The notes under the pieces are model-generated. The model was given only the letters and a program-made list of their open reading frames with translations, had not been told where the DNA came from and ran no database searches. This document shows, one piece after another, positions 1 through 5,710 of a stretch of DNA of 9,636 nt (the stretch's first letter is position 1; each line of letters begins with the position of its first letter). The translations under genes and the position numbers were made by a program. Origin of the DNA: JACVRW01 sp034664105 (lineage in GTDB: Bacteria > Actinomycetota > Thermoleophilia > Solirubrobacterales > Thermoleophilaceae); NCBI GenBank assembly GCA_034664105.1, contig JAXDIH010000186.1, positions 1-9,636 of the forward strand, in the 5' to 3' direction.

Positions 1-281
1 CGGGCGGCACGCGCGGCGTCCGCCAGAGCGGCACGGGTGGCCCGGTCGGCCGCGGGAGCGTCGCGGCGCAGGCCGCGGGCGAGCGGGCCGCGCAGCTGGC
101 CCCGGGCCCGTTCCACCAGTCGCAGCGCGGAGTGCGGCTCGTCGAGCAGCAGGGCCGACTGCGCGTCGAAGACCAAGTCCTGCACGCGCTGCGCGGACTG
201 CCAGGGCGGGGAGGCCGGCGCCGCCGCGGCGGTCGCGGCGAGTACGGCGAAGGCCAGCAGGGTCGCGGCTAGTGCCCGCAC
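1..281 (-). CDS. Secreted/membrane protein, 5' part only; probable FTR1-type iron permease with N-terminal extracellular domain
   Basis: The gene runs off the left edge, leaving 93 codons. It starts at GTG (281-279), 6 nt after the lipoprotein stop, with a GAGGAGG ribosome site formed by the last codons of that gene, so the two are co-transcribed and probably coupled. The first ~22 residues are a signal peptide (MRALAATLLAFAVLAATAAA). The mature part begins around PASPPWQSAQRVQDLVFDAQ and continues as a helical, Arg/Leu/Ala-rich stretch. No permease motif (REXXE) lies within the visible part. FTR1-family permeases in this kind of bacterium often carry a secreted N-terminal helical domain before the membrane part and sit next to EfeO-like lipoproteins, so I infer that role from context. 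It could instead be another periplasmic partner protein. Confidence 0.6.
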   Translation of the reverse strand, partial: MRALAATLLAFAVLAATAAAAPASPPWQSAQRVQDLVFDAQSALLLDEPHSALRLVERARGQLRGPLARGLRRDAPAADRATRAALADAARAA

Positions 282-287
282 CCGCGC

Positions 288-1397
288 TCAGCCCTCCTCG
301 ATCTCGATGTTCAGCTTGGCCGCCGCCTGGGTGATCTGGCCGGCGATCGCCTCGGCGCGCTCCTGGGCCTGGGAGCCGAGCGTGTCGGCCTCCTCGGCCG
401 TGTACTTGCGCCCGGCCGCCTCCTTCTCACGCAGCTGCGCGGCGAACGCGTGCAGGTTGGTGAGGCTCTCCTCGGTCTGCCTGGCCTGCTGGGCGTCGGC
501 CTTGGCCACGAGCGGCTCGACGTTCTCGTAGACGAGCACCAGGCCGCCGAGGATGTCCGCGATGTCCTGCAGGCGCGACGCGGCGACGAACGCCTTCTCC
601 GTGGCCTTGCTGCCGGCGATGAAGCGCGAGTTCTTCCACGCCTCGAAGTACTCGGACATCGTGGGCGTCATCACCACGAGCGCGGTGAGCGCGTCGTTGG
701 GGGTGGGCTCCCACTCGCGCGCGGAGGCGTCGAGCTCCTTCGAGTACTTCTCGAAGCCGCGGGCGGCGGCCACGTAGAAGTCGGCGTCGGGCAGGGACTC
801 GCCGAACTCGACCTTGCCGTCGCCGTCGAGGTCGGCCTCGGCGCCCTTGGCCTGGAACCGCGGCTCGGTGCCGAAGACCGCGGTCTCGATCAGGAAGTTG
901 AAGTTGCCGGGCTGCTTGAAGGTGCGCCCGGCGGGCGTCTCGACGTCGAAGGGGACCGCGTTCTCGGGGTCGGAGGCGTCGCCGCCGGCGTCGATGATCA
1001 CGTCGTACTCCGCCAGGCTGGGCACGCCGGCCACGACGCCTTCCATCTCCTCGTAGGCGGGGTTGGCCTTCGCGAAGGCCCGCTGCCCCTGGCGCACGAG
1101 ACGCCGCACCTCGCCGCGGTGCTGATCGAGCAGGCGGCTGTAGTCGAAGTCCGTGGAGCGCGCCAGGCGGTAGTAGGCCTCGGCGTTCTGGCGGACGGCG
1201 CCGCTGTCGCTCCCGAGCCGCTCGGTGTGGCTCAGCAGGTAGTCCTTGATCGCCGCGAGGTCGGCACCCTCGGCCGTGGCGGTGGCGTTCGAGCCGTCGC
1301 TCGACGAGTCGTCGTCGCCGCACGCGGCGACCCCCAGGGCGAGCGCGCAGGCGGCTGCCGCGAGGGCGGCGCGCCGGGCGAGGGCGGAGCGGTTCAT
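288..1397 (-). CDS. Imelysin/EfeO-like (EfeM/EfeO family) iron-uptake lipoprotein
   Basis: A 369-aa lipoprotein: residues 1-25 are a signal peptide ending in the lipobox VAAC (Cys26), followed by an acidic Ser/Asp linker. The rest is mostly helical and matches the EfeM/EfeO imelysin-like family seen beside FTR1 permeases; landmarks are GVVAGVPSLAEYDVI (~120-134) and VVMTPTMSEYFEAWKNSRF (~241-259). These proteins are thought to bind iron (or copper) outside the membrane and hand it to the permease. Residues 189-200 form a textbook EF-hand loop (DLDGDGKVEFGE), suggesting a structural Ca2+ site. The ATG at 1397 is chosen because it begins the signal peptide and has GGAGGT 10 nt upstream. The frame stays open up to 1964, but that stretch crosses the operator and lies antisense to the PH-domain gene, so it is not coding. 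It is the first gene of the operon; the permease-like gene follows. Confidence 0.87.
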   Translation of the reverse strand: MNRSALARRAALAAAACALALGVAACGDDDSSSDGSNATATAEGADLAAIKDYLLSHTERLGSDSGAVRQNAEAYYRLARSTDFDYSRLLDQHRGEVRRLVRQGQRAFAKANPAYEEMEGVVAGVPSLAEYDVIIDAGGDASDPENAVPFDVETPAGRTFKQPGNFNFLIETAVFGTEPRFQAKGAEADLDGDGKVEFGESLPDADFYVAAARGFEKYSKELDASAREWEPTPNDALTALVVMTPTMSEYFEAWKNSRFIAGSKATEKAFVAASRLQDIADILGGLVLVYENVEPLVAKADAQQARQTEESLTNLHAFAAQLREKEAAGRKYTAEEADTLGSQAQERAEAIAGQITQAAAKLNIEIEEG

Positions 1398-1425
1398 CGG
1401 GTACGGGACCTCCGTTGCAAGTTCA

Positions 1426-1454
1426 TTAGGCCGCCCTAACTTAGGGCGGCCTAA
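1426..1454. promoter_or_regulatory. Perfect 29-bp palindrome, candidate DtxR/MntR-type metal-responsive operator
   Basis: The arms TTAGGCCGCCCTAA (1426-1439) and TTAGGGCGGCCTAA (1441-1454) are exact reverse complements around a single C (1440). Each arm is itself a near-palindrome of TTAGG and CCTAA. Such TTAGG/CCTAA elements are typical of DtxR/IdeR/MntR-family boxes, but the spacing is not the classic 19-bp iron box; this looks like two short sites back to back. It lies 28 nt upstream of the lipoprotein ATG and 39 nt upstream of the divergent PH-domain GTG, so a bound repressor could control either gene. Because it lies between two divergent starts, it is not a terminator. Confidence 0.65.
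1437..1443. promoter_or_regulatory. Candidate symmetric -10 elements at the centre of the metal-box palindrome
   Basis: The palindrome centre CTAACTTAG gives a TANNNT hexamer on each strand: TAACTT (1437-1442, plus) and TAAGTT (1443-1438, minus). Initiation about 7 nt downstream would leave a ~34-nt leader with a good GGAGGT site for the lipoprotein, and a ~45-nt leader for the PH-domain gene. No convincing -35 is seen. An alternative minus-strand -10 is TAGCTT, just outside the palindrome. Weak motif evidence only. Confidence 0.3.
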
Positions 1455-1493
1455 AGCTACAGCAGATCCGAGCGCGGCGCCGCCGCCGGTATC

Positions 1494-2003
1494 GTGCGCG
1501 CCATCGACCTGCACGCCGAAGAGGAAGTCATCTTCGAGGGACACCCGTCCTGGCGAGCGATGCTGGCCTTCTACATCCAGGGGCTCCTGGCTGTGCTGGT
1601 GGTCGGGGCGATCGTGGCCGGGGTCACGGCGCTGGGGAACGGTGTGAAGTGGGGCCTGGTCGCGGCCGTCGTGGTGGTCGGCGCCGCCCTGCTGATCGTG
1701 GGCGGCCTGATCGCCAGGATCGCCACCGTCTACACGATCACCAACCAGCGCCTGCGCATCAAGCGCGGCATCCTCTCGAAGAAGGTGCAGCAGACGCGCA
1801 TCGACCGCGTGCAGAACGTGAACACCAACCAGAGCGTGCTCGAGCGCGTCCTGCGAGTCGGCACGGTCGACTTCGACACGGCCGGCACCGACGACTCGGA
1901 CTTCACGTTCGCCGGGGTGAGCAGCCCGGCCCGCGTGGTGGAGGCCGTGGACCGGGCCCAGCACGCCGCCGCCGCGGCCGAGCCGGACGAGCCGGGGCTC
2001 TAG
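1494..2003 (+). CDS. PH-domain (bPH2/YdbS-like) membrane protein
   Basis: A 169-aa protein. After a short N-terminal segment (EEEVIFEGHPSW) come two hydrophobic helices (~24-46 and ~53-75), then a bacterial PH-like domain: YTITNQRLRIKRGILSKKVQQ (part of the strand pair typical of DUF304/bPH2), RIDRVQNVNTNQSVLERVLRVGTVDF, and a final strand. The C-terminus (~153-169) is low-complexity Ala/Glu/Pro. Two helices followed by one PH domain is the usual YdbS-like arrangement; the molecular role of the family is not well defined. The GTG at 1494 gives the full domain but has no clear Shine-Dalgarno, so leaderless or weak initiation is possible. It diverges from the iron-uptake lipoprotein across the palindromic operator and might share its control. 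Confidence 0.85.
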   Translation: MRAIDLHAEEEVIFEGHPSWRAMLAFYIQGLLAVLVVGAIVAGVTALGNGVKWGLVAAVVVVGAALLIVGGLIARIATVYTITNQRLRIKRGILSKKVQQTRIDRVQNVNTNQSVLERVLRVGTVDFDTAGTDDSDFTFAGVSSPARVVEAVDRAQHAAAAAEPDEPGL

Positions 2004-2057
2004 CGGCGCCGCGCGCTCAGGTTCCCGACGATCGGTTCGGAACGGCTTCAGCGCCGC
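2003..2057 (+). terminator. Possible stem-loop after the PH-domain gene
   Basis: GCGGCGC (2003-2009) and GCGCCGC (2051-2057) are exact reverse complements, and GTTCC (2021-2025) pairs with GGAAC (2039-2043) inside them. The structure begins at the last base of the PH-domain stop codon. There is no T-tract, and in DNA this GC-rich chance pairing is common, so the call is tentative. Confidence 0.25.
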
Positions 2058-2174
2058 CTGGCCCGATCCTGCAACCGGGCGCCCAGATCGTGCCCCGCGC
2101 CCTAGATCATTCGTCCAGGCGGCCCGGGGTGTCTAACGGGGCCGTTCGCGCGGGTCGAGCCGGGTTTGTAGGAC

Positions 2175-2191
2175 CCCGGCCATATGCCGGG
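2175..2191. repeat. Inverted repeat upstream of the plus-strand HATPase gene
   Basis: CCCGGC (2175-2180) and GCCGGG (2186-2191) are exact reverse complements around CATAT. It ends 18 nt before the ATG at 2210, in the otherwise featureless 206-nt gap 2004-2209, and could be an operator or a leader hairpin. I found no convincing -35/-10 pair nearby. Confidence 0.3.
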
Positions 2192-2209
2192 CATAGCACC
2201 GCCCCGCTC

Positions 2210-2647
2210 ATGCCCACTAATAGCCCCTCAGGTGTTCGTTTCGTGCCGCCCGCCGATTGGCAGCGCCGGAGCGTGCGCCGGCTCAAGACGGCCGGCGGCC
2301 CGCACGCCCCCGCGCGGGTCCGCACCTGGCTCCAGGAGACGACGGAATGGCTTCCCGACGAGGTGGAGAGCAACCTGCTGCTGCTCACCTGCGAGCTTGT
2401 CAACAACAGCGTGCTCCACGGCGACGCCAGCGAGGAGGACGTGATCGAGGTGGAGCTGCGCGCCACGGACAGCGGGCTGCGCGCCCAGGTGACCGACCCC
2501 GGCACCGGCTTCGCGCCCACCGGGCGCCAGCGCGAGATGGACGAGCCGGGCGGCTGGGGACTGGTCCTGGTGGAGCGGATCGCCGCGAGCTGGGGCGTGG
2601 AGCGCGAAGAGCGCACCCGCGTCTGGTTCGAGCTCCGGGCCGCCTAG
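2210..2647 (+). CDS. RsbW/SpoIIAB-like HATPase (anti-sigma factor serine kinase type)
   Basis: A 145-aa single-domain GHKL ATPase. The N-box is LLLTCELVNNSVLHG (E62, N65, N66), the G1 box VTDPGTGF (D96, G98, G100), and the G2 region GGWGLVLVERIAASWGV (G114-L118). Size and motif order fit the HATPase_c_2 family of small anti-sigma factors and kinases, which bind a sigma factor and are released by phosphorylating an anti-anti-sigma (STAS) partner. No sigma or STAS gene is in the window, so the target is unknown. The ATG at 2210 gives 145 aa but has no visible ribosome site; GTG at 2243 in the same frame is an alternative that removes only disordered residues. It converges on a second HATPase gene 32 nt away. 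Confidence 0.83.
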   Translation: MPTNSPSGVRFVPPADWQRRSVRRLKTAGGPHAPARVRTWLQETTEWLPDEVESNLLLLTCELVNNSVLHGDASEEDVIEVELRATDSGLRAQVTDPGTGFAPTGRQREMDEPGGWGLVLVERIAASWGVEREERTRVWFELRAA

Positions 2648-2694
2648 GCGGCCACTGGCGGCTAGGCAGCCACCGGCGGCTAGGCAGCCACCGG
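2641..2694. repeat. Three tandem 18-bp units spanning both convergent stop codons; possible bidirectional terminator
   Basis: Units are 2641-2658 (diverged), 2659-2676 and 2677-2694; the last two are identical (CGGCTAGGCAGCCACCGG). Each carries TAG/CTA, so the plus gene ends in unit 1 (TAG 2645-2647) and the minus gene in unit 3 (2682-2680), with in-frame spare stops between. Each junction can fold as CCGG-c-GGCT / AGCC-a-CCGG, a hairpin with the stop in the loop region. On the minus strand every unit reads PVAA-stop. Confidence 0.75.
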
Positions 2695-3078
2695 CAGCCG
2701 CTTCCCGAAGCGCACGCGCGTCTGGAAGGGCTCTGGGAGCAGCTCGAAGTGATCTGCCACCGCGGCGATGATCGGGATGCCGCGGCCGCCGATGTCGTCC
2801 TTGCCGGCGGGCCGGAGCTCCGCGTCGAAGCTCCCGCAGTCGCATACCTCGATCGAGATCGAGTGGTCGTCGACCTCGATCACCAGCAGCACGCCGTTCT
2901 GGGCGCCCTCGCAGGCAGAGCCGTGCAGCACGGCATTCGCGACCGCCTCGCTCGTGGCGAGCATGAGGTCCCACGCGGCATCGCCGTCGAGACCATGCTC
3001 GGCCGCTGCGTCGCGCACGATTGCGCGAGCGATGGGCGCACTCTCAGGCGACGCCGGTAGCCACGATTCCCGCTTCAT
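2680..3078 (-). CDS. Second RsbW/SpoIIAB-like HATPase (anti-sigma type) with a degenerate G1 box
   Basis: A 132-aa single-domain ATPase of the HATPase_c_2 type. The N-box is MLATSEAVANAVLHG (E44, N48) and the glycine-rich lid GGRGIPIIAAVADHFEL (G97, G98, G100). The G1 box reads VCDCGSF (D80, G82); the usual second glycine (DxGxG) is replaced by a Ser-Phe, so nucleotide binding may be altered. Like its neighbour it is probably a sigma-regulating kinase or a degenerate binding module, but no partner gene is present. The ATG (3078-3076) overlaps the amidohydrolase stop as ATGA, indicating translational coupling, so this is the second gene of that operon. It faces the other HATPase gene tail to tail, and the two share domain architecture but little obvious sequence identity. 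Confidence 0.83.
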   Translation of the reverse strand: MKRESWLPASPESAPIARAIVRDAAAEHGLDGDAAWDLMLATSEAVANAVLHGSACEGAQNGVLLVIEVDDHSISIEVCDCGSFDAELRPAGKDDIGGRGIPIIAAVADHFELLPEPFQTRVRFGKRLPVAA

Positions 3079-4625
3079 GATCCTAAGTCTATGCCCCGGA
3101 TCTCCGGTACCAACACATGGGTAATTCGTCCACCAACCAGGGTTGCCAGTACCCGGACGTGGGGCAGCTGTGTAACCGGAATGGTCACAGGATCACGGTC
3201 CAGCACCACCAGGTCCGCCAGCATGCCGGGCGCCAGCGTGCCGCGCCGGAGCTCGTCGCGAGCCAGCCAGGCGGGCTCGACGCAGGTGGCGCGCAGCGCA
3301 GCCTCTACCGTCAGCGCCTGCTCGGGGCGCCAGGCGGGGCGCTCGTCGCGGGTTCGCAGCACGGCCGCCGCGATGCCAGCCAGCGGGTCGAGGTCCTCCA
3401 CGGGCGCGTCCGAGCCGTTGGCCAGGCGCGCCCCGGCGTCCTCCAGGGACCGGTACGCGTAGGCGCCCGGGTGGCCCTCCCAGACGCGGTCGGCGAGGTC
3501 GCGGTCCGACGGTGCGTGGCTGAACTGGACGGACGCCGCCACCCCGATGGCCGCGAAGCGGGGCAGCTCCGCGGCGTCCAGCAGCTGGGCGTGCTCGATG
3601 CGCTGGCGCAGCCCCAGCGGGCGCCAGTGGTCGGCGGTGGCCTCGAACGCGTCCAGCGCGGCGCGGTTGGCGGCGTCCCCGATCGCGTGCACGCCGACCG
3701 GCCAGCCGGCCGCCGCGGCCTCGCGCACGATCTCCGCCAGGCGCTCGCCTGAGGTCAGCTCGACCCCCGAGCCGTCGAGCAGCCTGGCCGTGGCCGAGCC
3801 CAGCGTGCCGTCCATGAACACCTTCAGGTAGCCCAGGCGCAGCAGGTCGTCGCCGAAGCCCGAGCGCAGCCCGAGCTCGCGCAGGTGGGGGAGCCGGTCG
3901 GCGGGAACCGACTGCCACACCCGCAGCGTCAGCTCGCCGGACTCGCGCAGGCGCTGGAAGACCTCGAACGCGCCCATCCAGCCGTCCTTGTCGTGCACGG
4001 CCGTCACCCCGCGAGCCGCGGCCAGGCGCAAGCCGGCGCGGCAGGCGTCGAGCATCTCGTCCAGCGTGGGGGTGGCGTGCTCGTCGCGGAACCGCCAGGC
4101 CGCGTTCTCGCGCAGGATGCCGGTGGGCTCGCCGTTCGCGTCGCGCTCGACCACGCCGCCAGGCGCGTCGAGGTCGCCGCCGGCCCGCGCCAGCGCCGCC
4201 GAGTTGAGCCACAGCGAGTGGTAGTCCTTCGAGGTCAGGATCACCGGCGTGTCGGGGGCGATCGCATCGAGCGCGGCGCGGGAGGGCGGCTCGGTCCAGT
4301 GAGCGTCGCGCCAGCCAAGGCCTCGCAGCCAGGCGCCGGGCGGCGCGCCCGCCAGCCCGTCGACCACCCGGCCCGCCGCCTCCGCCAGGGAGTCGGCGCC
4401 CTCGAGGCGGATCTGCCGCTGGGCCAGCGCCCAGGTGGGGAAGTGCACGTGAGCGTCGTTGAAGCCCGGCAGCACGCAGCCGCCCTGGAGGTCCACGCGG
4501 CGGGCGTCCGGCGCGGGCGTCTCCGCGATCAGGCCGTCCGTGACCGCCAGCCGCTCGACCACCGGTGCCGCCGGGTCGAGCGTGCGGATCGTGCCGCCTT
4601 CGAATACGAGGGAGGTGCTGGGCAC
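3075..4625 (-). CDS. YtcJ-like metal-dependent amidohydrolase (Amidohydrolase_3 family)
   Basis: A 516-aa cytosolic amidohydrolase with no signal peptide. Catalytic landmarks are in order: the N-terminal beta sandwich entry GGCVLPGFNDAHVHF with HxH (H59, H61), LGYLKVFMDGTLGS with the lysine expected to be carboxylated (K268), GVHAIGDAANRAALDAF (H313), RIEHAQL (H345), and NGSDAPVEDLDPL with the catalytic Asp (D406). The C-terminal GTLAPGMLADLVVLDRDP is the usual return to the sandwich. Family members hydrolyse amide/imide/formamide bonds of small molecules; the substrate cannot be read here. The GTG at 4625 has no Shine-Dalgarno, but a TAGCCT -10 lies 6 nt upstream on the minus strand, suggesting a leaderless mRNA. 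It is the first gene of an operon with the HATPase downstream. Length is close to the family norm. Confidence 0.9.
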   Translation of the reverse strand: MPSTSLVFEGGTIRTLDPAAPVVERLAVTDGLIAETPAPDARRVDLQGGCVLPGFNDAHVHFPTWALAQRQIRLEGADSLAEAAGRVVDGLAGAPPGAWLRGLGWRDAHWTEPPSRAALDAIAPDTPVILTSKDYHSLWLNSAALARAGGDLDAPGGVVERDANGEPTGILRENAAWRFRDEHATPTLDEMLDACRAGLRLAAARGVTAVHDKDGWMGAFEVFQRLRESGELTLRVWQSVPADRLPHLRELGLRSGFGDDLLRLGYLKVFMDGTLGSATARLLDGSGVELTSGERLAEIVREAAAAGWPVGVHAIGDAANRAALDAFEATADHWRPLGLRQRIEHAQLLDAAELPRFAAIGVAASVQFSHAPSDRDLADRVWEGHPGAYAYRSLEDAGARLANGSDAPVEDLDPLAGIAAAVLRTRDERPAWRPEQALTVEAALRATCVEPAWLARDELRRGTLAPGMLADLVVLDRDPVTIPVTQLPHVRVLATLVGGRITHVLVPEIRGIDLGS

Positions 4626-4630
4626 GCCCG

Positions 4631-4637
4631 TAGGCTA
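4631..4637. promoter_or_regulatory. Symmetric bidirectional leaderless promoter (-10 elements)
   Basis: TAGGCTA reads as TAGGCT on the plus strand (4631-4636) and TAGCCT on the minus strand (4637-4632). Each hexamer is followed by exactly 6 nt and then a GTG start: plus at 4643, minus at 4625. A TANNNT element about 7 nt before a start codon is the actinobacterial leaderless pattern. No clear -35 is visible on either side. The 17-nt gap leaves no room for two separate promoters. Confidence 0.6.
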
Positions 4638-4642
4638 AGCGC

Positions 4643-4744
4643 GTGGGGCGCTACTCGATCACCAAGCGGCGCAAGGAAGTGGAGCGCGAGGTCGCGTCGA
4701 GGCTGAAGGTCCGGCTCGCCGGGCCGGACTGCCTGGTGGTCTAG
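4643..4744 (+). CDS. 33-aa basic small protein, unrecognised
   Basis: GTG start and TAG stop, encoding a 33-residue protein that begins MGRYSITKRRKEVEREVASR and ends KVRLAGPDCLVV. I do not recognise it. Support for coding: 32 of 33 sense codons end in G or C, as in the neighbouring real genes; a TAGGCT -10 sits 6 nt before the GTG; and the TAG lies in an inverted repeat whose mirror half holds the stop of the convergent gene. The middle (residues 7-25) is rich in Lys, Arg and Glu with hydrophobic positions at 13, 17, 21 and 25, as expected of an amphipathic helix; net charge is about +5. There is one cysteine (C30). It is divergent from the amidohydrolase. It could be a nucleic-acid-binding peptide or a regulator, but no function can be assigned. 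Confidence 0.6.
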   Translation: MGRYSITKRRKEVEREVASRLKVRLAGPDCLVV

Positions 4745-4768
4745 ATGGTCGCGGGAGCAGCCATCTAG
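4741..4768. terminator. Inverted repeat holding the stop codons of two convergent genes; possible bidirectional terminator
   Basis: CTAGATGG (4741-4748) and CCATCTAG (4761-4768) are exact reverse complements around a 12-nt loop. The left arm contains the TAG of the small gene (4742-4744), the right arm the TAG of the VOC gene (4767-4765 on the minus strand). There is no T-tract, as is common in high-GC actinobacteria. Confidence 0.5.
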
Positions 4769-5682
4769 CTGCGCGCCGTGACCCGCGGGTTCTCCAGCGG
4801 TCGCACCGTCGCCTCGATGTCGGGCCGGCGGCTTTCCAGGAACGGCGGGATCGACAGCTTCTCGCCGAGGTGCTCGAGCGGCTCGTCGACCGTGAACCCG
4901 GGCGAGCGGGTGGCGATCTCGAACAGCACGCCGCTCGGCTCGCGGAAGTAGATCGAGCGGAAGTAGTGGCGGTCGATCACCGGTGTCGGGCGGCCGCCGC
5001 CCTGCTGCACGCGCTCGCGCCAGGCCTCGTGGTCCTCGTCGTCCGAGGTCCAGGCGACGTGGTGCACCGTGCCGGCCCCCTGGATGCCGTGGTCGGCCGG
5101 CGGCTGGTCGTACAGGTAGAGCGAGCCGCGGTGCTCCCCGCGCGCCTCCCAGGCATCGGCGCCGTCCGTGAAGCCGAGCGTCTCCAGCAGTTGGCGGCTG
5201 CGCTCGGGCTGCGACGAGTACGCGCGCACGCCGTGGAAGCCCTGGAGTGCGTGCTCGGCCGGCACCTCCGGGTGCTCCGCGACGAGCGGGTCGTCGCTCA
5301 CGTCCGCCACCAGCAGCTCGTGCTCGAGCCCCTCGGGATCGGCGAAGACCAGACTGTCGCCGTCGCGCCGGCTCTCGATGCCAGCGCCGGCGAGTCGCTC
5401 GGCCCAGAAGTCGAGCGCCTCGGGACCGCCGACGCGCCACACCACCCGGTGGATCATGCCCTCGCCCGGGCGGCCGGGCGCGGCGCCGGGGTACTCGAAG
5501 AACGTCAGGTCGAGGCCGGGGTGCGCGTGCTCGTCGCCGTAGAAGAGGTGGTAGACGGTGGGGTCGTCCTGGTTGACCGACTTCTTGACGAGCCGCAGGC
5601 CCAGCACGCCCACGTAGAAGTCGACGTTGTCCTGCGCGTCCCCGGTGATCGCGGTGATGTGGTGGATGCCGTCGAGCTGCAT
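4765..5682 (-). CDS. Ring-cleaving-dioxygenase-like VOC protein (MhqO/glyoxalase superfamily)
   Basis: A 305-aa protein of two vicinal-oxygen-chelate modules. The N-terminal one starts MQLDGIHHITAITGD (H7/H8) and contains QDNVDFYVGVLGLRLVKKSVNQDD (~18-40). The C-terminal module has GTVHHVAWTS (H207/H208) and SGVLFEIATRSPGF (E255). This His-His-Glu pattern and length fit the MhqO/LinE-like ring-cleaving dioxygenases linked to hydroquinone and catechol-type compounds; many relatives are annotated only as glyoxalase family. The substrate is not known here. The ATG at 5682 is chosen because GAGGAGA lies 8 nt upstream and homology begins at once; the longer frame upstream (to 6003) lies under the cupredoxin gene. 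Its own promoter and operator candidate lie at 5711-5728. It converges on the small gene. Confidence 0.88.
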   Translation of the reverse strand: MQLDGIHHITAITGDAQDNVDFYVGVLGLRLVKKSVNQDDPTVYHLFYGDEHAHPGLDLTFFEYPGAAPGRPGEGMIHRVVWRVGGPEALDFWAERLAGAGIESRRDGDSLVFADPEGLEHELLVADVSDDPLVAEHPEVPAEHALQGFHGVRAYSSQPERSRQLLETLGFTDGADAWEARGEHRGSLYLYDQPPADHGIQGAGTVHHVAWTSDDEDHEAWRERVQQGGGRPTPVIDRHYFRSIYFREPSGVLFEIATRSPGFTVDEPLEHLGEKLSIPPFLESRRPDIEATVRPLENPRVTARS

Positions 5683-5710
5683 CGGAGCTCTCCTCGGTGC
5701 CTCGGAAGTG

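Noticed and set aside
450..1439. 329-codon plus-strand frame antisense to the lipoprotein gene
   Set aside because: High-GC shadow frame with low-complexity Gly/Val/Leu content and no domain; the opposite strand encodes a clear family member.
1426..1454. Palindrome as an intrinsic terminator
   Set aside because: It sits between two divergent starts and has no gene ending near it.
1398..1964. Open frame upstream of the lipoprotein ATG that would add ~190 residues
   Set aside because: It crosses the palindromic operator and lies antisense to the PH-domain gene; the signal peptide and a good ribosome site mark the ATG at 1397.
1649..2209. Longer plus-strand frame leading into the HATPase
   Set aside because: It overlaps the PH-domain gene in another frame, is Arg/Gly/Pro-rich, and shows no domain before the ATG at 2210.
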